Shown here piece after piece: positions 10,207-19,669 of a stretch of 64,000 nt of DNA; position 1 is the first letter of the stretch; the number at the start of each line of letters is the position of its first letter. Both the position numbers and the translations under genes were made by a program. Under the pieces are notes generated by a model, which was not told the origin of the DNA, searched no databases, and saw only the letters and a program-made list of their open reading frames with translations. This DNA comes from JBKHBT01 sp046542255 (GTDB lineage: Bacteria; UBP14; UBA6098; JBKHBT01), in assembly GCA_046542255.1 (NCBI GenBank), contig JBKHBT010000008.1:4743-68742 (forward strand), written 5' to 3'.

Positions 10207-11550
10207 ATGTCAGAAAATTCATTATTCAAATCACAGCAGAACTCGGCCAGAATTGAGTTTTATCTGCTTTTGGTTTCGCTTTTTATTATGATCGTGCTTG
10301 CTGCTACTTTTGCAATATTCCATGCATTTTTCTTCAAACATGTAGAATCTATGCTCAACGGGATTTCAGCAGAAAACCTAATTACTTTGAGTTCTGCGAT
10401 TTCCAAGAGCATCGAACCATCTATGATAAGGGATATCGAGACCGGTGATTTCACTCTCGAAAGAATCGAATCAGAATCATTATTGGATGAAATTTACCTC
10501 TCAGAAAAATTGGATAATATTTATATTGTCGATACAGTCGGAAATATAATCTATAGTAGCGATAATTCTTATAAAAAAGGGGGAAAGATACCCTATTTGG
10601 CTCTTTCAGAATCGGCTTTTGCAGCAGCAGTAACTGGAATATCCGCTACATCGAAATTGATCCAACATGAACAACACTTTCTGCGCTTTAGCTTTTCGCC
10701 TATCTATGATGAACTCGAAAATCTAAAAGGTATTCTAATATTGGAATCTGGTGCTGATTTTTATTCTGGCTTTAGAAATTTAAGAAGCCTTTCCAGGGTT
10801 TTGACCGTCTTCTTCATTATCATAGAAATATTTTTCATTTTTATCATTATTAATGGCTTCTTTATGATTCGAAGACTTAGAACAAGACTCCAAAAAACAG
10901 CCGCATTAGCAGCAGTAAACAAAATGACAGCTTCAATAGCTCATGAGATAAGAAATCCATTGCAAATAATAAGATCATCAGCGAAGAGAATGGTCAAAAA
11001 AGAGAATCAGAAAGAGCGCGAGGTATATCTTTCTTATATTCAAGATGAAATCCTCAGGCTATCAAAATTAACAGACCGCTACTTGTCTTTGACTAATAGA
11101 AGTTCCCCAAAAAGAGAAGTTATGCCATCGAAAATTATTGAAGATATTGTCCAAAACTACCGAGAAAGCCTATCAGATAGAGAAATATCTTTAAAATACG
11201 AAATAGTCCATAATGAATCGATTTCAATTAATAAAGATTCTTTCATTCAGATTATACATAATCTGGTTAAAAATGCTATTGAAATTCTCGGTGATAAGGG
11301 CGAGGTAGTTGTCCATCAGGAGAAACAAGGCGATAGACTCAGGATATCTATTATTGATAATTCAAAAAATTGGGCTGTTAAACATCCCAAAAGACTTTTC
11401 GAACCTTTCTATACCACTAAGAAATCAGGCACCGGCCTTGGTCTATACATTACTAAAACTCTTGTCGAGCAAGATAATGGCGAAATCACTGTCCAGAGAA
11501 AAAATGGCAGGACATATTTTAATCTTCTTTATCCAGTCAGCAAATTATAA
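10207..11550 (+). CDS. membrane sensor histidine kinase
   Basis: 447 aa. A transmembrane helix at ~17-40 and a second at ~193-217 enclose a ~150-residue extracytoplasmic sensor region of no recognised family. The cytoplasmic part has the HisKA H-box AHEIRNPL with the phospho-acceptor His246, followed by a GHKL ATPase with N-box (NLVKNAIEI) and G2 box (GTGLGLYITK). There is no clear HAMP or PAS domain between TM2 and the H-box. It should autophosphorylate and pass the phosphate to the sigma-54-dependent regulator encoded 41 bases downstream, as in AtoS/ZraS/NtrB-type systems. The gene starts two bases after the methyltransferase stop and may be translationally coupled to it. The signal sensed is unknown. 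Confidence 0.9.
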   Translation: MSENSLFKSQQNSARIEFYLLLVSLFIMIVLAATFAIFHAFFFKHVESMLNGISAENLITLSSAISKSIEPSMIRDIETGDFTLERIESESLLDEIYLSEKLDNIYIVDTVGNIIYSSDNSYKKGGKIPYLALSESAFAAAVTGISATSKLIQHEQHFLRFSFSPIYDELENLKGILILESGADFYSGFRNLRSLSRVLTVFFIIIEIFFIFIIINGFFMIRRLRTRLQKTAALAAVNKMTASIAHEIRNPLQIIRSSAKRMVKKENQKEREVYLSYIQDEILRLSKLTDRYLSLTNRSSPKREVMPSKIIEDIVQNYRESLSDREISLKYEIVHNESISINKDSFIQIIHNLVKNAIEILGDKGEVVVHQEKQGDRLRISIIDNSKNWAVKHPKRLFEPFYTTKKSGTGLGLYITKTLVEQDNGEITVQRKNGRTYFNLLYPVSKL

Positions 11551-11591
11551 AATGTTTTTGAAAACGCTTTTCTATACTATATATTACTGAT

Positions 11592-12905
11592 ATGAATAGA
11601 AACCAAATAAAGATATTAGTTGTCGATGATGAAGCTCGCACAGCAAAATTGCTTTGTGAATTCTTTTCCGATGAGGGATTCGATTCGACTTTTGCCCTAT
11701 CGGCATCCGATGCCATTTCATTATTCAAAGATACCGATTTTGACATATTGATAACCGACCTTAAGATGCCCAGAATAGATGGTATCGAATTATTATCGCT
11801 TGCAAAAGAACGCTCTTCTCGAATACATATAATATTGATGACTGCTCATGCCACAGTGGAAACCGCTGTGGAAGCGATGAAAAAAGGGGCAGCAGATTAT
11901 ATCATTAAACCATTTGATGAGGAAATTCTTCTTAAAAAAGTGGAAAATATTATAAAAAGCAATGCTCTTTATTTGAATAAAAAAGAGAATGCTTATGAAA
12001 TAATCGGCAAAAGCAGGGCGATTCAAGAACTTCGTGGGCAGATAAAAAAAGTCGCAGATTCCGATGCTACTGTACTAATAACTGGCGAATCAGGAACTGG
12101 CAAAGAGCTTGTTGCTCGAAATATTCATAGGCTTTCAAGTAGAAATATCGGCCCTTTTGTGGATATCAATTGCGCCGCTATTTCTGAAAACCTTCTCGAA
12201 TCCGAGCTTTTTGGTTATGAAAAGGGCGCATTTACTGGAGCTGATAAAAGGAAAATTGGTCTATTCGAAGCAGCCGAGGGAGGAAGTATATTTCTTGATG
12301 AAATCGGGGAGATGCCGTTTTCTTTGCAAGCCAAGCTACTTCGGGTACTCCAGCAAAGAAGGATACATAGATTAGGTTCTGTTAAAGATATCGATATCAA
12401 TGTCAGAATTATTGCCGCTACAAATAGGAACCTAAAAAAAATGGTCGATGAAAAAAATTTCCGCTCTGATCTTTATTTTCGGCTAAGCGTATTTCCAATA
12501 GAAACACCAGCTCTTAGAGAGCATCAAGAAGATATGGCTCTCCTTTTGAAGTACTTTTTGGGAGATGCTAAATTGCCAGATGATGATTCAAAATCTGAGC
12601 TAATAGAATATCTAAAATCCTACAATTGGCCAGGTAATATCAGAGAACTTCAAAATGCGATAAAAAGAGCAACCATACTTGCAGGTAAAAATCCAATATC
12701 CAAAGAACACTTTGAACTGAAGACAGAAAAAAACACTTCCGAAAACCCAAGAGCCGACAATGTCCAAAAACTAGAAGATGTAGAAAAAAATATGTTAGTC
12801 GATGCTCTTGAAAAGGCACAGGGCAATAAAACAAAAGCTGCAAGAATTCTGGGAATTACACGCAGAATGATCTATTCTAAGATGGATAAATACGACCTTA
12901 GATAA
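11592..12905 (+). CDS. NtrC-family sigma-54-dependent response regulator
   Basis: 437 aa. Receiver domain at ~6-120 with acidic pair D12/D13, phospho-acceptor D56 (ITDLKMP) and conserved Lys in IIKPF. Central AAA+ sigma-54 interaction domain at ~136-360 with Walker A (GESGTGKE), the sigma-54-contacting GAFTGA loop, and intact Walker B (IFLDEIGEMP). A C-terminal Fis-type helix-turn-helix lies at ~395-437 (KTKAARILGITRRMIYSKM). It is the obvious partner of the adjacent histidine kinase. The regulator should activate RNA polymerase carrying RpoN at -24/-12 promoters; one such site lies in this window upstream of 29062, but a second sigma-54 activator adjoins that promoter, so which of the two acts there is open. 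Confidence 0.95.
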   Translation: MNRNQIKILVVDDEARTAKLLCEFFSDEGFDSTFALSASDAISLFKDTDFDILITDLKMPRIDGIELLSLAKERSSRIHIILMTAHATVETAVEAMKKGAADYIIKPFDEEILLKKVENIIKSNALYLNKKENAYEIIGKSRAIQELRGQIKKVADSDATVLITGESGTGKELVARNIHRLSSRNIGPFVDINCAAISENLLESELFGYEKGAFTGADKRKIGLFEAAEGGSIFLDEIGEMPFSLQAKLLRVLQQRRIHRLGSVKDIDINVRIIAATNRNLKKMVDEKNFRSDLYFRLSVFPIETPALREHQEDMALLLKYFLGDAKLPDDDSKSELIEYLKSYNWPGNIRELQNAIKRATILAGKNPISKEHFELKTEKNTSENPRADNVQKLEDVEKNMLVDALEKAQGNKTKAARILGITRRMIYSKMDKYDLR

Positions 12906-13116
12906 TAAAATTATAAATACATATAAAACTATTGCTTTTTTTATTCCTTGCTATTAAGTTAGTACGAATTGAATAAGATTTTGATAAACTATAAGTGCAA
13001 GAAACAGAAAATCTGTCGTATTTGTACTAAATTTAAAAAGTATTTGCCACCATTTGATAAAAGAATTACTTTTATACGGTTTATTAATTTGCTGAAGTAA
13101 GGATAGAGCAGATTTT

Positions 13117-13857
13117 ATGAAAGAAAAGAGACGCAACATCGAGAATATTCTTATCATTATGCCGATGTATAATGAAATTGAAAATATTCGAAAAATTGTG
13201 CCCGTAGTACTTGAAAAAGACGACAGAATCAATATACTTATTATAGATGATAATTCTCCAGACGGCACCGGTGAGGTCGCTGATGAATTATCAGAAGCCG
13301 ATAGTCGAATTTCAGTAATCCACCGGGAGGGAAAATTGGGACTCGGAACTGCATATGTAGTTGGTTTTAAGTATGCTCTCGAGCATGATTATGACCTTGC
13401 ATTCGAGATGGACAGTGATTTTTCACATAATCCTGATGATGTTCCCAAGATGATCTCCAAAATCGAGGATGGCTACGATATGGTAGTTGGCTCGCGCTGG
13501 GTAAAAGGCGGAGGCACAGAAAACTGGCCACGAAAACGCGAACTTCTCTCAAAATATGCCAGTGTTTACAGCAGAATTGTTACCGGACTTCCAGTCCACG
13601 ATACTACTGCCGGTTTTCAATGCTTCAGATATGAAGTCCTCGATTCTATAGACCTCGATGGCCTAAAGAGCGGCGGTTATAGCTTCCAGATCGAGACGAA
13701 ATTCAAGGTCTGGCGCAAGGGTTTCAAAATCGGTGAAATACCAATAGTATTCAAAGATAGGATCGAGGGGCAATCCAAAATGTCAAATAAAATTATCTTC
13801 GAAGCTATTGGCATGGTTTGGAAATTAAAAGTTCAAGCAATTTTCGGGAAGATATAA
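13117..13857 (+). CDS. polyprenyl-phosphate mannose/glucose synthase-like GT2
   Basis: 246 aa, the size of bacterial single-domain dolichol-phosphate mannosyltransferase homologues without membrane helices. Motifs of the DPM1-type GT2 family are visible: MPMYNEIENI near the N-terminus, DDNSPDGT, the metal/sugar-nucleotide acidic cluster EMDSDFSHNPDD, VVGSRW, and the conserved F-Q-I-E-T segment after GGYS. The enzyme probably moves a hexose from GDP- or UDP-sugar to undecaprenyl phosphate at the inner membrane face for glycan or protein glycosylation. A second GT2 gene follows after three bases, so both likely act in the same surface-glycan pathway. A 211-base gap upstream may hold its promoter; it contains only a 7-base inverted repeat (TTAGTAC ... 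GTACTAA). Confidence 0.9.
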   Translation: MKEKRRNIENILIIMPMYNEIENIRKIVPVVLEKDDRINILIIDDNSPDGTGEVADELSEADSRISVIHREGKLGLGTAYVVGFKYALEHDYDLAFEMDSDFSHNPDDVPKMISKIEDGYDMVVGSRWVKGGGTENWPRKRELLSKYASVYSRIVTGLPVHDTTAGFQCFRYEVLDSIDLDGLKSGGYSFQIETKFKVWRKGFKIGEIPIVFKDRIEGQSKMSNKIIFEAIGMVWKLKVQAIFGKI

Positions 13858-13860
13858 TTT

Positions 13861-14808
13861 ATGGAAAAGCCATTATTGAAAAACGGTGAGGTTCTAAAAT
13901 ATGACAGCTCTGTCAAAAGAAAGACAAAGAATGTCATGCTTTCTATCATTATCATTAGTTACAATACCAAAAACATGCTTCGGCTCTGCCTCGACTCAAT
14001 TTTTCGATATCCTCTGACTCTGGGCAGATTCGAAATCATTATTGTCGACAATGCTTCACCCGATAAAAGCGGTGAAATGGTCAGGAAAAGATATCCGCAG
14101 ATAACATTGATCCAAAATCATAGAAACCATGGTTTCGCATATGCTTCTAATCAAGGCATCAGACATAGTAAAGGGGAATATTTCCTTTTGCTAAATCCAG
14201 ATACAAGATTATTGCCGGATGCTCTTAATACTATGATGTATTTTCTCATGGAGAATCAAGATATTGGAGCATCTGGTGGGCTTATGATGAATGAAAATGG
14301 TACTATGCAGCCATCTTGTTTGGTTTATCCTAATTATTTCAACGTGTTTTTCTCGAGATCTTCTGTCTTCACTAAGATTCCTTTTGTAGCCAAAAAAGCA
14401 AGGGCACTTCGGTCCCTACCGGACGGAATTACCGATGTTGATGCTATTGCTGGTGGATATTTTTATCTTAAAAGAGAGGCATTAAACCAAATTGGTTTAT
14501 TTGACGAAAGATTTTTTCTATACGTCGAGGATATAGACATATGTAAAAGGCTAAAAGATGTTGGCTGGCGTGTTGTATTTAATCCAGAATCAAAAATCAT
14601 ACATCACTGGGGCGCATCCTCTTCAAAGATGAAAAGGAAGACTTTCTGGTGGCATCATATCTCGATGTTTAAATATTTCCAAAAACATTATCGTTCCAGT
14701 GTACTGAATTTTACAACTCTAATGGGTTTAGTCGCCCATTACATAATATGGGTTGGCACATCATTCTTCAAAGAAATCAAAAATAAAAGCAATAAAAAGA
14801 AGAAATAG
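13861..14808 (+). CDS. GT2 glycosyltransferase, rhamnosyltransferase-like
   Basis: 315 aa. A cytoplasmic GT2 catalytic fold begins around residue 28 (LSIIIISYNTKNML) with VDNASPD, the LLNPDTRL segment that contains the DxD-type metal site, and a GLFDERFFLYVEDIDICKRL stretch typical of WbbL-like rhamnosyltransferases. It lacks the multiple membrane helices of processive synthases; the C-terminus is strongly basic (KNKSNKKKK). Likely role: adding one sugar in assembly of O-antigen or another cell-surface polysaccharide. The gene starts three bases after the DPM-like gene and ends five bases before accA, suggesting one transcript from 13117 to about 16427. Confidence 0.85.
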   Translation: MEKPLLKNGEVLKYDSSVKRKTKNVMLSIIIISYNTKNMLRLCLDSIFRYPLTLGRFEIIIVDNASPDKSGEMVRKRYPQITLIQNHRNHGFAYASNQGIRHSKGEYFLLLNPDTRLLPDALNTMMYFLMENQDIGASGGLMMNENGTMQPSCLVYPNYFNVFFSRSSVFTKIPFVAKKARALRSLPDGITDVDAIAGGYFYLKREALNQIGLFDERFFLYVEDIDICKRLKDVGWRVVFNPESKIIHHWGASSSKMKRKTFWWHHISMFKYFQKHYRSSVLNFTTLMGLVAHYIIWVGTSFFKEIKNKSNKKKK

Positions 14809-14813
14809 AATTT

Positions 14814-15776
14814 ATGACAGGTTTTCAGCTTGATTTTGAAAAACCATTAATCAAGCTCAAACATCGCATCAATGAGCTTGAGTATGCACAGAGCAAAGAG
14901 GGTTTGGATAACTCATCTCAAATCCAAAAGCTCCAGGAAGAGCTTCTCCGAAAACAGAAAGAGACATTCGCATCTCTTACTAGATGGCAGAGAGTACAGC
15001 TTGCGAGGCATCCCAAAAGACCGTATAGCATGGATTATATCAAAAATATATTGTCCGGCTTTATCGAATTACATGGAGATAGAAATTATCGAGACGATAA
15101 TGCTTTAATTGCCGGTTTTGCAGAGTTTGATGGTATCCCGATAGCGGTATTAGGACAGCAAAAAGGCCGCGAAACCAAAGAAAGAATCCATCGCAATTTT
15201 GGGATGATGCATCCCGAAGGCTATCGAAAAGCTTTACGTATTATGAAGCTTGCAGAAAAATTCTCAATGCCAATAATCGTTTTCATCGATACGCCGGGCG
15301 CATATCCTGGAATCGGCGCCGAAGAGCGGGGACAAGCAGAAGCCATTGCCCGAAATCTATTCGAAATGGCAAAATTAGAGACACCTATTGTATGCACAAT
15401 TATTGGTGAAGGGGCATCCGGTGGCGCTCTGGGAATCGGCCTTGGAGATAGAATACTTATAATGGAAAATGCCTGGTATTCAGTGATAACCCCGGAAGGC
15501 TGTGCTGCTATTCTCTGGCGCGACAGAAAACAAGCCCCTAAAGCAGCCGAAACGCTCAAACTTACATCTACGGACCTTCTCGAACTGGGGATGGTCGATG
15601 AAATTATTCCTGAACCGCCCGGAGCTGCTCATTGGAACCCCGAAGAAACTTATGATATTACAAAGAAATATATCAAAAAGCATCTTGTTGAAATCATAAG
15701 TACAGATATTGAGAAACTTAAAATAAATAGACTCGAAAAATACAGCCAAATGGGCGAATATAGAGTAATTGAATAA
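14814..15776 (+). CDS. accA: acetyl-CoA carboxylase carboxyltransferase subunit alpha
   Basis: 320 aa, the usual AccA length. The N-terminal helical segment (LDFEKPLIKLKHRINEL), the TRWQRVQLARHPKRP stretch, ELHGDR, GQQKGRETKE, FIDTPGAYPG and GEGASGGALG are all hallmark AccA sequences; the GASGGA loop shapes the oxyanion hole for carboxyl transfer. The protein pairs with AccD (not in this window) to transfer CO2 from carboxybiotin on AccB to acetyl-CoA, making malonyl-CoA for fatty acid synthesis in the cytoplasm. It lies between glycosyltransferases and a Trm112-like gene with gaps of 5 and 19 bases, which fits an envelope-biogenesis operon. Confidence 0.97.
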   Translation: MTGFQLDFEKPLIKLKHRINELEYAQSKEGLDNSSQIQKLQEELLRKQKETFASLTRWQRVQLARHPKRPYSMDYIKNILSGFIELHGDRNYRDDNALIAGFAEFDGIPIAVLGQQKGRETKERIHRNFGMMHPEGYRKALRIMKLAEKFSMPIIVFIDTPGAYPGIGAEERGQAEAIARNLFEMAKLETPIVCTIIGEGASGGALGIGLGDRILIMENAWYSVITPEGCAAILWRDRKQAPKAAETLKLTSTDLLELGMVDEIIPEPPGAAHWNPEETYDITKKYIKKHLVEIISTDIEKLKINRLEKYSQMGEYRVIE

Positions 15777-15795
15777 AATCTTTTAAGGAGATAAA

Positions 15796-15978
15796 ATGAT
15801 AAAGAATGAGCTTCTCGAAATACTAGTTTGCCCCAAATGCCATCAAAAGGTAGAATATAAAAAGGACCCTAAAGAAATGCTAGTCTGTCAAAAATGTGAC
15901 ATAGGTTTTCCCATAAGGGAGGATATACCGATAATGCTCCTGGAAGAAAGCATAGACCTAAAAATTAAGGATAAATAG
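15796..15978 (+). CDS. Trm112/YcaR-like small zinc-ribbon protein
   Basis: 60 aa. Two Cys pairs (CPKC near residue 12 and CQKC near residue 32) and the typical start LLEILVCPKC plus FPIREDIPIML place it in the Trm112/UPF0434 family. In eukaryotes and archaea Trm112 activates methyltransferases; the bacterial role is poorly defined. In many bacteria this gene sits near lipopolysaccharide or cell-envelope genes, as here. An AAGGAG ribosome site precedes the ATG. The next gene follows after two bases. Confidence 0.85.
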   Translation: MIKNELLEILVCPKCHQKVEYKKDPKEMLVCQKCDIGFPIREDIPIMLLEESIDLKIKDK

Positions 15979-15980
15979 GA

Positions 15981-16427
15981 ATGAAACTTTCTATATTTTG
16001 CAGCCATGATCTTATAAAACTCGACCTCAAATCCGAAACAAAGGAAGTTGTGATTCGTGAGCTTATCGACTTATTCGATTATGCTTCGTCAGTAGAAGAT
16101 AAAGAGGTAGTCTTGAAAGACCTTCTGGAAAGAGAGAAACTTGGCTCAACCGGTGTTGGGCTTGGTATTGCCTTTCCTCATGCAAGATCCAAAGCTGTCA
16201 ATGCTCTTACAATTGCGGTTGGAAGATCAGAAAAGGGAGTTCGATTTGGTTCAATCGATAGAAAGCCAGTTCATATTTTTATTGTAGTAGTTTCACCAGA
16301 GAATAGCCATGCACAACATCTATCTGTTCTAGCATCTCTTTCTCTATTGCTTCATGAAAAAGAAAATATTGATAAATTTTTAGAAGCATCTTTCCCACAG
16401 GAAATTCTAGATTTATTAGATAAATAA
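15981..16427 (+). CDS. PtsN-like PTS EIIA domain protein
   Basis: 148 aa, a single PTS_EIIA type-2 domain. His67 in GIAFPHARS is the conserved phospho-acceptor histidine. No transporter EIIB/EIIC genes are near, so a regulatory role like EIIA-Ntr (PtsN) is more likely than sugar uptake. In proteobacteria ptsN often lies beside rpoN; rpoN is not in this window although sigma-54 activators are. It starts two bases after the Trm112-like gene and appears to end the 13117-16427 gene run. Confidence 0.85.
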   Translation: MKLSIFCSHDLIKLDLKSETKEVVIRELIDLFDYASSVEDKEVVLKDLLEREKLGSTGVGLGIAFPHARSKAVNALTIAVGRSEKGVRFGSIDRKPVHIFIVVVSPENSHAQHLSVLASLSLLLHEKENIDKFLEASFPQEILDLLDK

Positions 16428-16510
16428 TTTTCTGCTCTACAACTTAAGAATTTCCTTTGAAATATAATAAATATTAATACTTTTAAAGGAAATAGATTAG
16501 GGGTAGGTAA

Positions 16511-17368
16511 ATGTTTCATTTTTTAAAAAAGCCCATAAAAAATCGCAGCATCTATTTGCTGATATTTTTTATTATTGTTTCCCTTTTGATTTTCGGAAGC
16601 AACATGAGATTTAAATATTCACTATCACAAAAGATACTATCTTTTTTTATTTCCCCATTCCAGGAAACCGGTGAAGTTTTTAAAGCTATGAAAGATAATC
16701 GCCTCGAAAACCTTCTTCTAAAAAGAAGAGTTACAGAATTGACATTAAAATTAGAGCAGTATCAAGAAGCTAAGAAAGAAAACCAACGTCTTCGAGAACT
16801 GCTTGATTTTCAGAAAAAATCTGACTACCCACTTTATCTCGGAAGTGTCATCGGCATGTCGAAATCTAATGTCCCGGGTGAAATCATCATTATCGGTGGC
16901 AATGATAAAAATTTAATGCGAGGTATGCCGGTAGTAACAGAAGACGGCGTAGTAGGCAAAATCGACCTTATTTATAAAAATTCTTCGCTGGTAAAGCTTT
17001 TGAATGCCCCGGGTTTTGCAATTTCTGGCAAGACTTCAAGAAGTAGAAATACTGGCATAATTCGTTATGTATCGGGAGAATTTGTTATGGAAAATGTTCC
17101 TTCGACAGCTGATGTAAAAAGAAATGACCGAGTGCTAACTTCTGGCCTTGGAGGTACCTATCCTCCTGGACTTCCGGTTGGTAAAGTCATCCGAGCTGAA
17201 AATCCGCCCGGTATGTTGTTTAAGACCATTATTATTGAGCCTTATGCCGATCTTACCAGACTCGAAGAAGTATTCGTTATGATGGTTCCGCCAGGAGCTG
17301 TGCCTATCGAAAGGCCTCCAGATTCGCTTCTTGACAGCGCAGATTCATCAAAAGGAGACACTCGATGA
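16511..17368 (+). CDS. mreC: rod shape-determining protein MreC
   Basis: 285 aa. One N-terminal transmembrane helix (~17-35), a coiled coil at ~65-100 (LLLKRRVTELTLKLEQYQ), then the beta-rich periplasmic domain with GMPVVTEDGVVGKI and TSGLGGTYPPGLPVG, which are typical of MreC. It links the MreB cytoskeleton to the elongasome in the periplasm and activates PBP2. mreB is not adjacent. The stop codon overlaps the mreD start as ATGA, and the gene opens a long packed run extending to 28795. A GGGTAGG-like ribosome site lies upstream. Confidence 0.95.
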   Translation: MFHFLKKPIKNRSIYLLIFFIIVSLLIFGSNMRFKYSLSQKILSFFISPFQETGEVFKAMKDNRLENLLLKRRVTELTLKLEQYQEAKKENQRLRELLDFQKKSDYPLYLGSVIGMSKSNVPGEIIIIGGNDKNLMRGMPVVTEDGVVGKIDLIYKNSSLVKLLNAPGFAISGKTSRSRNTGIIRYVSGEFVMENVPSTADVKRNDRVLTSGLGGTYPPGLPVGKVIRAENPPGMLFKTIIIEPYADLTRLEEVFVMMVPPGAVPIERPPDSLLDSADSSKGDTR

Positions 17369-17856
17369 AATTCATTATCACTCTCCTATTTGGCATAATT
17401 CTGGTTTTCGCTCAGAACAGCCTTGTACCGACAGTTTCGCTAAAGGGAATTTCTATCGATCTTGTTTTGCTACTTATCGTTTTTGCTTCTCTTAGGCGGC
17501 CTGCTTGGCAGGTGGTTCTTATTGGTGGCATTCTCGGTTTTTTCACTGATATGTTCACCCCTACTTTTGCCGGTGCATCGATTATGGGTTATTCGCTGGC
17601 TGCATTTATTCTTGTAAATAGCAGGGAAACATTTAATTTAGACAGGCCACTTCTGCATGGTTTAGCAATCTTTATAGTAGCTATCTTGCAGAGGATAATC
17701 TATTTATTATTTTCTGGTTTCTATGCTGAGGGAATCTTCATATACATTATTACAGCACTCCTAACATCCCTATTCACAGCAATAATAGCTGTTGGTTTAG
17801 ATGTTTTGATAAGAATTGTATTCGGAAAAATAGAAATCTCATCTTCAAGCGACTAA
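17365..17856 (+). CDS. mreD: rod shape-determining protein MreD
   Basis: 163 aa, an integral membrane protein with about five or six hydrophobic segments and no charged domain, matching MreD in size, position and hydropathy. The GGILGFFTDMF segment is the conserved glycine/aspartate region between helices. It belongs to the elongasome with MreC, PBP2 and RodA. Its start overlaps the mreC stop by four bases and mrdA begins one base after its stop. Confidence 0.9.
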   Translation: MKFIITLLFGIILVFAQNSLVPTVSLKGISIDLVLLLIVFASLRRPAWQVVLIGGILGFFTDMFTPTFAGASIMGYSLAAFILVNSRETFNLDRPLLHGLAIFIVAILQRIIYLLFSGFYAEGIFIYIITALLTSLFTAIIAVGLDVLIRIVFGKIEISSSSD

Positions 17857-17857
17857 T

Positions 17858-19669
17858 ATGGTAAAAGATATTCAAGCTCAAAAACCCTTATTCCGGCGAA
17901 CCACTTTCGCCATTGTCCTGGTCATGTTTCTGGTGCTTTTTTCAAGGCTTTTCTGGCTACAGATAGTACAAGATAAATATTATCGCGATCTTGCTACTCA
18001 GAATCGGATTAGGCTTGTCAAAAAACGAGCTCCACGCGGTTTGATTAGAGATAGAAATGGTAAAACGATTGCAGGCAATCGTCCAGCTTACTCTATCAGC
18101 GCTCTTCCTTTTGAATTCAAACCAAAACCTGAACTAATGTCGAGACTTTCGGAGCTGACAGGGAAATCTGTCGAAGAGCTTATCGAAAATTATGAAAAAG
18201 GTAAAAAAAGAAATAGCCAATACACTCCAATCCGCCTCGCCAGTGATGTTTCTATGGCTGATATTGTTTTTCTTGAAGAGCATTCCGAAGATTTCCCTGG
18301 TATAACAAAAGAAATCGAGCCTATCAGGCATTATCCCGATAGCTCGATTGCACCCCATCTTCTTGGCTATACAGGACAAATTAGCATAGAAGAGCTGCGC
18401 TCTGGTGATTTTCCTATGGTCAACTCTGGAGATCTAGTTGGAAAATCAGGAGTCGAGCGGCAGTATGACCAATTCCTACGTGGCGATGATGGTGTTCATT
18501 ATATCGAAGTTCGTGTTAATGGCGAAGTTGTCGGCCCTGCTCGCGAATTCGATGATATTGCTGCCCGTTCAGGTGCCGATATCTATCTGTCTTTGGATAA
18601 AAATTTACAATATGTCGCAGAATCTCTGATGGCATCTTTTCCAATCATAGAAAAAGGCTGCTTTATAGCTTTAGACCCAAGAAATGGAGACATTCTGGCA
18701 ATGGTATCCAAGCCAGACTTTGATCTATCTATATTCACCAAACCTATCAAAGATTCTTCATGGGCATTTTTAAATAACCTTGATAATAATTCTCTTTTGA
18801 ACCGCTCTATTCAAGGCACTTATCCACCAGCTTCTGGTCTGAAATTATTGGGAGCTATGATAGGCCTGGACAAAGGCTATATTACGGCCGAAACAAAGAT
18901 GCCAGAACCTTGCAGAGGCTGGTTCTATTATGGTGATAGATACTACAATTGCTGGCTTCATACTGGCCATGGCAATGTCGATTTAATGGATGCTATAGCA
19001 CAATCATGTGATGTATATTTCTATCAATTAGGCCTTCAGGTGGGCATAGATGATTGGTCCTACTATACTAAGTTAAGTGGTTTTGGTAGTGAATTAAATA
19101 TCGATTTACCATCTGAAGCAAAAGGTTTTGTCCCGGATAGAGAATTTTTTACAGAACGATATGGCCGTTATGGATGGGGTTATGGAGTAATTCTTAATTT
19201 GATAATCGGCCAGGGTGAGACATTAGTTACTCCACTGCAATTGCTATCATTTATTGGTGCAATAAGTCAGGGAGGTGCAATATACAGGCCTCGGGTTGCG
19301 AAGATGATCGATCCTTCGCTTGGAAGAGCACAAAATATAAAAAAGCATTCTCTGGGCAAATTGCCTTTCACCGAAAATGCTATCAGCACTGCTGTGGATG
19401 CTTGCATTAGAACTGTAAATGACCCAATGGGTACCGGTGCCGGAGCTTATATGGAAGATGTAGTGGTTGCTGGAAAAACAGGAACTGCTCAGAATCCTCA
19501 TGGTGCATCACATGCACTTTTTACTTCTTTCGCACCAGCCGATGATCCAAAAATCGCACTTTTGATTCTTGTCGAGCATGGTGGCGGTGGTTCTAATTAT
19601 GCATTTATTCACCGTATGTTCTATGATTACTACTTTAACTACTGGGAGCGTGGTTTTGCGAGATATTGA
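17858..19669 (+). CDS. mrdA: penicillin-binding protein 2 (elongation transpeptidase)
   Basis: 603 aa. A membrane anchor at ~14-33, the PBP dimerisation/pedestal domain at ~50-230 (RGLIRDRNG, HLLGYTG, GKSGVERQYD), then the transpeptidase domain. The acyl-serine motif is ASGLK within TYPPASGLKL (SxxK), the second motif is SCD in AQSCDVYFYQLG, and the third is KTGTAQ. It cross-links peptidoglycan during cell elongation, together with the RodA glycosyltransferase encoded next. The last 14 bases overlap rodA. Confidence 0.95.
   Translation: MVKDIQAQKPLFRRTTFAIVLVMFLVLFSRLFWLQIVQDKYYRDLATQNRIRLVKKRAPRGLIRDRNGKTIAGNRPAYSISALPFEFKPKPELMSRLSELTGKSVEELIENYEKGKKRNSQYTPIRLASDVSMADIVFLEEHSEDFPGITKEIEPIRHYPDSSIAPHLLGYTGQISIEELRSGDFPMVNSGDLVGKSGVERQYDQFLRGDDGVHYIEVRVNGEVVGPAREFDDIAARSGADIYLSLDKNLQYVAESLMASFPIIEKGCFIALDPRNGDILAMVSKPDFDLSIFTKPIKDSSWAFLNNLDNNSLLNRSIQGTYPPASGLKLLGAMIGLDKGYITAETKMPEPCRGWFYYGDRYYNCWLHTGHGNVDLMDAIAQSCDVYFYQLGLQVGIDDWSYYTKLSGFGSELNIDLPSEAKGFVPDREFFTERYGRYGWGYGVILNLIIGQGETLVTPLQLLSFIGAISQGGAIYRPRVAKMIDPSLGRAQNIKKHSLGKLPFTENAISTAVDACIRTVNDPMGTGAGAYMEDVVVAGKTGTAQNPHGASHALFTSFAPADDPKIALLILVEHGGGGSNYAFIHRMFYDYYFNYWERGFARY

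Noticed and set aside
19569..19655. Longer RodA start at ATG 19569
   Set aside because: It would overlap the transpeptidase by 101 bases, has no ribosome site, and adds residues absent from RodA proteins; TTG 19656 has GGGAG at the right distance.
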